Source of the DNA: Microcystis aeruginosa W13-11 | GTDB taxonomy: Bacteria; Cyanobacteriota; Cyanobacteriia; Cyanobacteriales; Microcystaceae | NCBI GenBank assembly: GCA_009995705.1 | Contig: JAADBR010000171.1 | Coordinates: 1-7,152, forward strand | Length of the DNA: 7,152 nucleotides | Direction: 5' to 3' | The notes under the pieces: model-generated | Seen by the model: the letters and a program-made list of their open reading frames with translations, nothing else | Told to the model about the DNA's origin: nothing | Databases searched by the model: none | Translations under genes and position numbers: made by a program | Part shown: positions 1 to 4,971 of the stretch, piece after piece | Layout: each line of letters begins with the position of its first letter | How positions within the stretch are numbered: position 1 is the first letter of the stretch

Positions 1-102
1 ACCGAACCAACCGACATAAAGACGGTTGTTGGTGCTGGTAATCCACTGGCAGAACTGCTCCCACAGGGAAGCGCTCTCGCGCTGTTGTAGAGTGGTGGTC
101 AT
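1..102 (-). CDS. psbA: Photosystem II reaction centre protein D1, N-terminal fragment
   Basis: The minus strand from base 102 reads 34 codons without a stop and is cut by the window edge. The peptide begins [20 protein letters not shown] and ends [10 protein letters not shown], which is the near-invariant cyanobacterial D1 N-terminus. D1 binds the P680 chlorophylls, pheophytin, QB and the Mn4CaO5 cluster in the thylakoid membrane; this fragment is the cytoplasmic tail just before the first transmembrane helix, so no cofactor ligands are visible. The ATG is fixed by homology. No strong Shine-Dalgarno sequence lies before it; the A/T-rich leader of about 47 bases is usual for cyanobacterial psbA. 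The promoter and an HLR1 box lie directly upstream. Cyanobacteria usually carry several psbA copies, and which copy or D1 form this is cannot be told from the fragment. Confidence 0.98.
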   Translation of the reverse strand, partial: MTTTLQQRESASLWEQFCQWITSTNNRLYVGWFG

Positions 103-155
103 TGGTTTATGATTGCTATTAAGTTATCGAGGTACGGTCGATTGATGATGTTTTT

Positions 156-184
156 ATCTTAGAGAGTTTGTAACGGTTTGTAAA
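156..184 (-). promoter_or_regulatory. psbA core promoter
   Basis: Read on the minus strand, a -35 hexamer TTTACA (184-179) is followed by a 17-base spacer and a -10 hexamer TAAGAT (161-156). This is a good sigma70-type arrangement, with transcription expected to start near base 149 and leave a leader of about 47 bases. The hexamers and spacing are seen directly; the start site is inferred. A second possible -35, TTGTCA, lies just upstream but pairs only with a poor -10. Confidence 0.7.
167..184 (-). promoter_or_regulatory. HLR1 high-light box (RpaB-type site) on the psbA promoter
   Basis: The minus strand reads TTTACAAA-CC-GTTACAAA. This matches the published HLR1 consensus, two (G/T)TTACA(T/A)(T/A) half-sites separated by two bases, at every defined position. 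HLR1 is the binding site of the response regulator RpaB in cyanobacterial high-light genes. Here the first half-site contains the -35 hexamer and the second lies in the spacer. That position would block RNA polymerase and so suggests repression under low light with release under high light. The match is seen; the regulatory sense is inferred. Confidence 0.75.
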
Positions 185-191
185 GGGGTTT

Positions 192-232
192 GACAAAAGT
201 ATTACTTGTCGGGGTCATAAGTTGGGCTTATG
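192..232. repeat. Two small hairpins upstream of psbA
   Basis: Two adjacent inverted repeats lie just upstream of the psbA -35 element: GACAA (192-196) with TTGTC (206-210), and CATAAG (216-221) with CTTATG (227-232, five-base loop). Either could be an operator half-site pair or simply AT-rich chance. No protein can be assigned. Confidence 0.3.
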
Positions 233-266
233 TTCAGTTAGTTGGTCGCACTACCGACAATGAACT

Positions 267-290
267 ATGAAGCACCTTTTGTTTTAAGCC
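267..290. repeat. Imperfect direct repeat, copy 1
   Basis: These 24 bases begin ATGAAGCACCTTTT and match 617-640 at 19 of 24 positions in the same orientation. The two copies bracket the small minus-strand gene at 304-483. They may be fragments of a dispersed genomic repeat; no transposase is nearby. Confidence 0.4.
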
Positions 291-303
291 AGATGCGATC
301 GCT

Positions 304-483
304 CTACTTGGGTTTTTTGTCCCGTTCGATCTTACCAGCGATCGCATCCAGCCTTTCTTTGATTCCAGTCATCCATTGGTTAAACTCGGCCGACTGCCGG
401 TCGATAGCTTCCTTCCGTAGCCTTATCTCTTCGGTTGTTTTTTCGGTGGCTTTTAACCAGATATTGAATTCCGTAATCATCAT
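304..483 (-). CDS. Small hypothetical coiled-coil protein (59 aa)
   Basis: A minus-strand frame of 59 codons starts with two consecutive ATGs. GAGG lies two bases before the first and five before the second, so the second ATG (base 480) is the better-spaced start. The peptide is rich in Glu, Lys, Arg and Ala, with heptad-like spacing of hydrophobic residues (for example AEFNQWMTGIKERLDAIAGK near residues 32-51), and ends in a lysine-rich tail DKKPK. It has no membrane segment, cysteine cluster or catalytic motif. I do not recognise a named family; the composition suggests a helical, possibly coiled-coil protein. It lies about 200 bases upstream of psbA on the same strand. The opposite strand is also open across this region, but its product looks non-biological (Ser/Ile-rich, no ribosome site). 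Whether this gene is expressed is uncertain. Confidence 0.5.
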   Translation of the reverse strand: MMITEFNIWLKATEKTTEEIRLRKEAIDRQSAEFNQWMTGIKERLDAIAGKIERDKKPK

Positions 484-616
484 TGCCTCAAGTATCCATG
501 TATTCTTTACGGCAGGGAACTTGACATATCAATCAATGGGAATCAACCTCTTTACGGAAATTTTGCCGCTGACATCCTCGCCACCGTAAAATAGACGCCG
601 ACACCACCCAAAAACC

Positions 617-640
617 ATGAAGCGCCTTTTCCTTTTAGCT
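617..640. repeat. Imperfect direct repeat, copy 2
   Basis: The sequence begins ATGAAGCGCCTTTT and is 19/24 identical to 267-290. It lies five bases before the inverted repeat at 645, so the two may belong to one composite dispersed repeat. Confidence 0.4.
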
Positions 641-644
641 GTAG

Positions 645-701
645 GGTGCGTTCCCTAAGATGGCTCATACTACTCCACCGATAGATTTTTGGGAACGCAC
701 C
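645..701. repeat. 57-bp inverted-repeat element (REP/MITE-like)
   Basis: GGTGCGTTCCC at 645-655 is perfectly complementary to GGGAACGCACC at 691-701, leaving a 35-base interior whose flanks also pair partly. Motifs of the GGTGCGTT type with inverted partners are common dispersed palindromic repeats in filamentous and unicellular cyanobacteria. No clear target-site duplication is visible, and no T-run follows, so this is more likely a small repetitive palindrome than a terminator. Confidence 0.55.
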
Positions 702-957
702 ATGCACATTCATTGAAGCTGTGAGTTTAAGTGCGGTCGCTGATCTTATGGCGTTTCCTGTTCGCAAGAGGTACATTATCGATGTTGAAAAGCTTAATTA
801 GCAAAGGTTTAAATGTGCTACACAGGTGTGAGAACTGCTGTAATAAGCTACATTAACAACAATACTTAAAGAAAAGGCTTAAAGATGATCAGTAACAAGG
901 GTAAAAAAAACAAGTCATCCCTGGTGTTTTTCCCCGACGATATTGCAGATTATAATT

Positions 958-1067
958 AATGAAACAGGTTTTGTTGCTATAGGGATTCGTTTGGGGCAAC
1001 CATTACCGATGAAGACGATTGGCAACCTTGCCAAGAATTAGTGGTACAATTACCAAATAAACAGTAA
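958..1067 (+). pseudogene. Decayed coding fragment of unknown family
   Basis: Two adjoining plus-strand frames look protein-like. One reads NETGFVAIGIRLGQPLP (from 958). The other reads TITDEDDWQPCQELVVQLPNKQ-stop in a different frame, ending with TAA at 1065-1067, and has no start codon. Read with a single frameshift near 1000, they join into one plausible C-terminus. I do not recognise the family. A frame starting at ATG 885 (24 codons to TAA 957) may be the earlier part. This is a weak call from composition only. Confidence 0.25.
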
Positions 1068-1086
1068 TTTTTTCCCTAACTATAAT
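1058..1086 (+). promoter_or_regulatory. Promoter of the creatininase-family gene
   Basis: A perfect -10 hexamer TATAAT (1081-1086) lies 17 bases after TAAACA (1058-1063), a four-of-six -35. Transcription would begin near 1093, giving a very short leader of about 14 bases before the ATG at 1107. Confidence 0.5.
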
Positions 1087-1106
1087 CCCTCACCTCCAAT
1101 AAAATT

Positions 1107-1913
1107 ATGATGCACGGTTTTATTCCCCCTCATCGTTATTTTCCCTATCTTACTTGGACCGATATAGATTCAATGCCAGATAAGGAAAATGTGGTAATTA
1201 TTCAACCCATCGGTGCGATCGAACAACACGGACCCCATCTCCCTATTGCTGTCGATGCTGCCATTAGTTTAGGGGTTTTAGGCAAAGCTTTCGAGAAATT
1301 AAATACAAATGTTCCCGCTTTTGCTTTACCATGTCTCTACTACGGAAAATCTAACGAACATTGGTCTTTCCCCGGCACGATTACTCTCTCGGCGGCCACC
1401 TTATTAACCCTAATTCAAGAGATAGCTGAAAGTCTCTATCGTTCAGGTTTTCGCAAGTTAGTATTAATGAACTCCCACGGCGGACAACCGCAAGTTATGG
1501 AAATTGCCGCGAGGGATATTCACCAACAATATCCCGATTTTTTAGTATTTCCTTTTTTTACTTGGCGAGTTCCCCACAATGCGGCTGAATTATTCTCGGA
1601 ATATGAATTAGAATACGGTATTCATGCAGGAGATGTGGAAACTAGCATGATGTTATCATTACTGCCAGAACAGGTAAAAATTGAGCGAGCCGTCCGAGAA
1701 TATCCCCAGGGTTTGCCAGAAAATAGTTTGTTAACTATGGAAGGAAAATTACCCTTTGCTTGGTTAACTAAGGAATTAACTAAAAGTGGAGTGATGGGAG
1801 ATGCTACTAATGCAAGTAAAGAAAAAGGCGATCGATTATTAGAATCCATTGCTAATGGTTGGGTACAGGCGATCACTGATGTTTATCAATTCCATCAACC
1901 GAAGTTATCTTAA
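1107..1913 (+). CDS. Creatininase-family metal-dependent amidohydrolase
   Basis: The 268-residue protein belongs to the creatininase / creatinine amidohydrolase superfamily (Pfam PF02633), whose members hydrolyse cyclic or linear amide bonds with a two-metal centre; length is normal for the family. The metal-binding signature GAIEQHGPHLP is at residues 36-46 (Glu39 and His41 as expected ligands), followed by Asp50. YGKSNEHWSFPGT (79-91), NSHGGQ (122-127, His124) and HAGDVETS (172-179, Glu177) are the other conserved blocks. The strict creatininases carry a Glu two residues after the His of the third block; here it is Gly, as in the broader family that includes FAPy-type deformylases and MftE-like peptidases. 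The substrate therefore cannot be named, and true creatininase activity is doubtful. There are two ATGs in tandem at 1107 and 1110; no strong ribosome site is seen. There is no signal peptide, so the protein should be cytoplasmic. The gene stands alone with its own promoter. Confidence 0.93.
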   Translation: MMHGFIPPHRYFPYLTWTDIDSMPDKENVVIIQPIGAIEQHGPHLPIAVDAAISLGVLGKAFEKLNTNVPAFALPCLYYGKSNEHWSFPGTITLSAATLLTLIQEIAESLYRSGFRKLVLMNSHGGQPQVMEIAARDIHQQYPDFLVFPFFTWRVPHNAAELFSEYELEYGIHAGDVETSMMLSLLPEQVKIERAVREYPQGLPENSLLTMEGKLPFAWLTKELTKSGVMGDATNASKEKGDRLLESIANGWVQAITDVYQFHQPKLS

Positions 1914-2112
1914 TAAAAGATTAATCAGAATTGTCAATAAGCTGTACTGCATTTAAACTGCCTGTTGGTAGTTTTATTACCAAGTATAAAACTCCATCTA
2001 CCTTCTCTTTTGATTCGGGAAGTTGATCACTATACTCTATTAGCATTAATAGAAAAAATTCTAACCAAATAGTGGTATTTTTTAGCATACGTATTAATCT
2101 CAATTATGAGTT
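1914..2112. other. Spacer with a doubtful minus-strand frame
   Basis: A minus-strand frame of 60 codons occupies 1921-2103 (TTG start; first ATG at 2088). Its second half (EKVDGVLYLVIKLPTGSLNA) looks protein-like, while its first half is AT-driven. It lacks a clear ribosome site and lies only nine bases beyond the vapC pseudogene. It may be a remnant of a neighbouring gene; I would not annotate it as functional. Nothing else is visible here. Confidence 0.4.
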
Positions 2113-2535
2113 TTATCCTTGCGGGTTTAGAAATTTTGTCAACGGCAACAAAAAGAGAAGAAACGACATTTTTAACCATATTTTTTGTAAAGGATAAGAA
2201 TCGAAAACAGAATCAACGCCCAAGATAATTAGGTTTTCTGTAATTTCTTGAGAAATTAATAAACGATCAAAGTGGTCTTTTGTCCAAATATGAGATAATT
2301 TCAGGGATAAAATCTGCACGTCATTAATTTTAGTTTGATCTTTAACTATTTCCGAGAGAGAAATATCTAAATTTAATTTGCCTAACTGTACTTTAATCTA
2401 TATGTATCAGAAACTGACCAACCTCAAGAAAAGAAGATTATTTCTATCTTCTAGTATCTTAATTGCTAATGAGGAAAACTGAAGAGAATTCTGGGAAAAC
2501 CAGATTAAAGTGTGACTATCTAAGAGAATATTCAT
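2113..2535 (-). pseudogene. vapC: VapC-type PIN-domain toxin, inactivated
   Basis: One minus-strand frame from ATG (2535-2533) to TAA (2115-2113) reads as a VapC-like PIN ribonuclease, but is broken. The N-terminus MNILLDSHTLIWF carries the first catalytic Asp (residue 6). Codon 43 is TGA (2409-2407) and codon 46 is TAG (2400-2398). They fall where intact relatives have the conserved WE-x-Q block, so single-base changes from TGG and CAG are the simplest explanation. The frame then resumes IKVQLGKLNL, a family hallmark. HIWT-KDHFDRLLISQ appears to lack seven or eight residues of the usual LPxxHRDPFDR loop, implying an in-frame deletion. VDSVFDSYPLQKIW is the normal C-terminal end, followed here by about 16 extra residues, consistent with loss of the original stop. 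It overlaps its antitoxin gene by ATGA. Intact VapCs cleave RNA (often tRNA); this one should be inactive. Confidence 0.88.
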
Positions 2536-2759
2536 GAGTCAAAATTACAGAAATTATCGGGTAAGGGTTGATTGAAATCATCACTCATCCAAATTTTTCC
2601 CTGATGCAACCCAAAGACTCGTTTTTTAGGGGAAGATGACGGCTCCTTTTCCTCCGTAAGAGCTTCTACATATTCTAAGATTTGTTTTTGTTTATCTAGA
2701 GGAATTTCCTGTAGCTTGTTAATAATGCTTTCTGTAATTTTATTGCCAGAAATAGTCAT
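2532..2759 (-). CDS. VapB-type antitoxin (DUF2281-like), intact
   Basis: The 75-residue protein has the two-part layout of cyanobacterial antitoxins paired with PIN toxins. An N-terminal helix pair ITESIINKLQEIPLDKQKQI (8-27), continuing LEYVEALTEE, resembles DUF2281. After a Ser/Pro/Lys linker comes a toxin-binding tail, GLHQGKIWMSDDFNQPLPDN (50-69), typical of this group. A GAG element eight bases before the ATG gives a modest ribosome site. Its TGA overlaps the vapC ATG in ATGA, the classic coupled arrangement. In an intact pair it would neutralise the toxin and repress the operon. Here the toxin is a pseudogene, so the antitoxin is orphaned: it may be on the way out, may autoregulate, or may act on a related toxin elsewhere. 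Confidence 0.85.
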   Translation of the reverse strand: MTISGNKITESIINKLQEIPLDKQKQILEYVEALTEEKEPSSSPKKRVFGLHQGKIWMSDDFNQPLPDNFCNFDS

Positions 2760-3270
2760 GGTTTTCTCAATATCTACTGAAATCTACGATGCAAGCTTCA
2801 TGACAGCATTTTAAACATAAATAAAGTTAATTTTTGTAGAACCACTTCCCCAACTTGTTTAAGAGAGTTCCTGCAAAAATCAAAAATCTTCCGTGAGGAG
2901 ACTCCGAGACAGTCCAGAGGAGGAGAAAAAAGACAAGAGACAACTATCCTGTCCATAAAACCCAAGATTATGTCAAATTTATCTGAGGTTTTCGATATTT
3001 TGACCCGATAGCGCCTCAAAAACTTACTTTTACAGGAGGTTTAAGCTAAATTAACCCTATTGTTAAGGATATCAGCCACAGCAGTTATCTTAATGATTGG
3101 GTAGAAAGTTTTCGTTTTCGGGAGTCGGTCTTCGATACCAAATTAGGTTACACTTCAACTTTATGAGAAACACTGTAACACTCAGAAATTAGCTGTTTCA
3201 GTCCACTAGGGCTGCTGACTTAGAAACAATTGCGTTAGAATTAAAGAAATATTACAAGTGATTGACAAAA
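2760..3270. other. Non-coding or decayed stretch before the HEAT gene
   Basis: No intact gene is supported in these 510 bases. A minus-strand frame at 2798-3019 (73 codons) lacks a ribosome site and family resemblance. On the plus strand, one fragment reads DISHSSYLNDWVESFRFRES near 3068-3127, continues VFDTKLGYTSTL and stops at 3164-3166. A second, in another frame, reads STRAADLETIALELKKYYK and stops at 3259-3261, directly before the HEAT gene and in its frame. These suggest a decayed gene, but the family is not recognisable. No convincing promoter for the HEAT gene was found; TAGAAT at 3235-3240 is the best -10 candidate, with poor spacing. Confidence 0.45.
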
Positions 3271-3939
3271 ATGAGTAAGCCTGATATGGAAGCAATTGCC
3301 CTTCAGTTAGAAAGCAGCAACTCTAAAGATCGTCTGCTGGCCTTGGCATCCCTGCGAGAAGTGACCCCGGAGGAGGCTGTACCCTTGATCAAAAAAGTCC
3401 TTTATGATGAAATGCTGCCAGTGCGATCGATGGCTGTCTTTGCCTTGGGAGTCAAACAAACCGAGGAATGCTTTCCTATCCTAGTGGATTTGTTAGCCAA
3501 TGATGCCGATTATGGCATTCGCGCCGATGCTGCGGGGGCCCTAGGTTATTTAGAAGATATTCGCGCTTTTGAACCCCTACAACGAGCCTTTTACGAAGAC
3601 ACACAATGGTTAGTCCGCTTCAGTGCTGCCGTTGCTTTGGGCAATTTGCGCGATATTCGGGCTAAACAGGTGTTATTATCGGCTCTCGATAGTAACGAAG
3701 CGGTTATTCAACAGGCCGCTATTGCCGCTCTTGGGGAAATCAAAGCAGTGGAAACCGTCGAGAAGCTTTTAACTTTTGTTAACTCCGATGACTGGTTAAT
3801 CCGGCAGCGGTTAGCGGAAGCTTTAGGCCATCTTCCGGCGGAAAAAACGATCGCAGCCTTAAATTTTTTGGTCAAGGACGAACATCCACAAGTGCGCGAA
3901 GCTGCCCGTTTATCCTTGCAAAAATTGGCCAACGTCTAG
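3271..3939 (+). CDS. HEAT-repeat protein of the CpcE/NblB phycobilisome type
   Basis: The 222-residue protein is built almost entirely of PBS-lyase HEAT-like repeats about 31 residues long. Seven helix signatures align: DRLLALASL (20-28), VRSMAVFALG (51-60), IRADAAGALG (83-92), VRFSAAVALG (115-124), IQQAAIAALG (146-155), IRQRLAEALG (177-186) and VREAARLSL (208-216). This fold occurs in bilin lyases of the CpcE/F type and in NblB, which is needed for phycobilisome degradation in nutrient starvation and is of similar length. A phycobiliprotein lyase gene follows 61 bases downstream on the same strand, which supports a phycobilisome role. No catalytic residues define the family, so lyase, chaperone or degradation adaptor remain open. 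I chose ATG 3271; a TTG at 3262 would add three residues, and neither has a clear ribosome site. There is no signal or membrane segment; the protein is probably cytoplasmic. Confidence 0.92.
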   Translation: MSKPDMEAIALQLESSNSKDRLLALASLREVTPEEAVPLIKKVLYDEMLPVRSMAVFALGVKQTEECFPILVDLLANDADYGIRADAAGALGYLEDIRAFEPLQRAFYEDTQWLVRFSAAVALGNLRDIRAKQVLLSALDSNEAVIQQAAIAALGEIKAVETVEKLLTFVNSDDWLIRQRLAEALGHLPAEKTIAALNFLVKDEHPQVREAARLSLQKLANV

Positions 3940-3953
3940 GGATAGGATAGAAT
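3925..3953 (+). promoter_or_regulatory. Possible promoter of the phycobiliprotein lyase gene
   Basis: TTGGCC (3925-3930) and TAGAAT (3948-3953) are separated by exactly 17 bases; they match the consensus hexamers at four and five of six positions. The -35 lies inside the end of the HEAT gene, so the lyase could be transcribed both with the HEAT gene and on its own. A start near 3960 would leave a leader of about 40 bases. Confidence 0.4.
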
Positions 3954-4000
3954 AAATAATCTATTCTTCCAGAGCGATCAATCTTTGCCTACAGCCATTC

Positions 4001-4516
4001 ATGGACATTCAAGAATTTATTAATCTCTGTGCGGGTAAATGGTTTTCTCAGCGCACCAGTTATCAATTAGCTGCCCAAAAAGTTGCCAATAATAAAGCAG
4101 AAATCACCATCGATTTGCTGGCTGCCGATGCTGCTGATGTGGTGCAATTATGTTTAGAAAATAACTGTCAGTCCCCGGCTAGTCTCGGGGGATGGAAAGC
4201 GACTTGGGATAATTCCGTGGACTATGGACAACCCCAAAAAATCGGTTCTAGCTATTTAGTTTGGCTGCCCTCAGAGAATCCTTGGCAAGGAAAATTAATC
4301 ACATCGGACGGTAAATCGGCAGCGCTGGGAGAATATCATCTCAGAAGCGATCAAGCTTTAACTTTAACCATTGAGGATAATCACCATCGTATCGAAGAAA
4401 GAATCTGGTTTGCTAGTCCTAATCTGAGATTGCGTACCAGTGTTATTCAGTCGGCCAATGGCGATCGCCATACGGTTTTCTATTCGGAAATTCGCAAAAT
4501 GGTTGCTACTAAGTAG
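4001..4516 (+). CDS. cpcS: Phycobiliprotein chromophore lyase, CpcS/CpeS family
   Basis: The 171-residue protein matches the CpcS/CpeS lyase family (Pfam PF09367) from end to end, at normal length. These lipocalin-fold enzymes attach phycocyanobilin to a conserved Cys (Cys84-type site) of phycocyanin beta and allophycocyanin subunits. Visible hallmarks are MDIQEFINLCAGKWFSQRTS at the N-terminus, LGGWKATWD (about 63-71), then WQGKLI and LGEYHLRSDQALTLT, and the strongly conserved ERIWFASPNLRLRTSV (about 133-148). FYSEIRKM ends the domain. The C-terminal part (SANGDRHTVFYSEIR) differs from the usual GGFSxxSFCSEIR form, so this may be the CpcU-like paralogue that works as a heterodimer with CpcS; the symbol is a family label. 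No strong ribosome site precedes the ATG. It follows the HEAT gene by 61 bases on the same strand. A MITE-like element starts 15 bases after its stop codon. Confidence 0.92.
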   Translation: MDIQEFINLCAGKWFSQRTSYQLAAQKVANNKAEITIDLLAADAADVVQLCLENNCQSPASLGGWKATWDNSVDYGQPQKIGSSYLVWLPSENPWQGKLITSDGKSAALGEYHLRSDQALTLTIEDNHHRIEERIWFASPNLRLRTSVIQSANGDRHTVFYSEIRKMVATK

Positions 4517-4531
4517 GGTTTGCCGAAATCT

Positions 4532-4718
4532 GGCTCTTCGTTACTTGGTATGATTCGATCGGGGAGCATAAATCGACTAAATCTTTATATGGCAAGAGAC
4601 TCAATTGATTAGCTCCTTCTAGATAGGAAACAATTGGCAAAATCGAAGCAATGTCTTTCTGTGTAAGGGTTTTATCCTTTATAACCCCCCTCCATTGCAT
4701 AACATAAACCGAAGAGCC
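4532..4718. mobile_element. 187-bp MITE-like element with ISL3-like ends
   Basis: The left end GGCTCTTCGTTACTTGGTAT and the right end, read on the other strand, GGCTCTTCGGTTTATGTTAT form terminal inverted repeats, identical in the first nine bases and at 16 of the first 21. The flanking octamers are CGAAATCT (4524-4531) and ATAAATCT (4719-4726). They share their last six bases, as expected of an aged 8-bp target duplication. GGCTCTTCG-type ends with 8-bp duplications are characteristic of the ISL3 family, so a full ISL3 element elsewhere would be the likely mobiliser. The interior has no transposase. A minus-strand frame of 63 codons (4509-4700) crosses the element and the cpcS stop region and is probably incidental. 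Confidence 0.7.
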
Positions 4719-4726
4719 ATAAATCT

Positions 4727-4971
4727 TAAAACCTTGTCAGGTTAGACCTTCTGGAAATCAACAAGTACCGGATATGGGAGTGGTCGGGGGGAAAATTCCG
4801 GGACTTTTTCCCTGAAAATTAGGTAATTGACCAGATGAAAATCGGTAAAACCCCACACCCCACACCCTGTCCCCAGGAAAAACTTTTTCAGCAGACCCTA
4901 AGTAGTTTCTATCCCCAATCTCTGAGGTGGGGAAGACAGGGTTAATCTTCCACCACTCCAGTCAAATCCCC
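4727..4971. other. Gene-free spacer between MITE and lipoprotein gene
   Basis: This spacer lies between the element and the convergent minus-strand gene. It contains a 7-base tandem motif CCCCACA repeated two and a half times (4851-4867) and a hairpin at 4927-4956. C-rich tracts like this are often part of dispersed repeats in Microcystis (from general knowledge, not tested here). No frame is convincing. Confidence 0.5.
4927..4956 (-). terminator. Hairpin after the lipoprotein gene (possible terminator)
   Basis: GTGG-GGAAGA (4927-4936) pairs with TCTTCC-CCAC (4946-4956, one bulged A at 4952) around a nine-base loop, giving ten pairs. It lies 16 bases past the lipoprotein stop codon, where a terminator is expected. 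No T-tract follows on the minus strand, so it may instead stabilise the mRNA 3' end or end transcription inefficiently. Confidence 0.3.

Larger units (their letters stand above)
484..1106. other. Gene-poor, repeat-bearing stretch
   Basis: These 620 bases hold no gene I can defend. They contain the second copy of the direct repeat (617-640), an 11-bp inverted repeat (645-701), a decayed coding fragment (about 958-1067) and the promoter of the following gene (1058-1086). A minus-strand frame of 74 codons at 552-776 runs through both repeats, has no ribosome site and is probably not a gene. Between 777 and 950 I see only AT-rich sequence and a 24-codon frame at 885-959. Confidence 0.6.

Noticed and set aside
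242..589. Plus-strand open frame of 115 codons
   Set aside because: It lies opposite the more credible small coiled-coil gene, has no ribosome site and gives a Ser/Ile-rich product without family resemblance.
552..776. Minus-strand frame of 74 codons
   Set aside because: It runs through both the direct and the inverted repeat, has no ribosome site, and looks like translated repeat sequence.
1622..1876. Minus-strand frame inside the creatininase-family gene
   Set aside because: It is a shadow of a well-conserved gene on the other strand.
1906..1920. ATCTT/AAGAT inverted repeat over the creatininase-family stop codon
   Set aside because: Five AT-rich pairs with no T-run are too weak for a terminator.
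2798..3019. Minus-strand frame of 73 codons
   Set aside because: No ribosome site, no recognisable domain, and it lies in a region with other signs of decay.
3708..3932. Minus-strand frame inside the HEAT-repeat gene
   Set aside because: It is antisense to the clear HEAT repeats, with biased Cys/Arg/Ser composition typical of a shadow.
4509..4700. Minus-strand frame of 63 codons over the MITE
   Set aside because: It overlaps both the MITE and the cpcS stop codon, so its span does not match a gene unit; probably incidental to the element.
4851..4867. CCCCACA tandem motif as a possible CRISPR or iteron
   Set aside because: Only two and a half short units with no spacers; a simple repeat at most.
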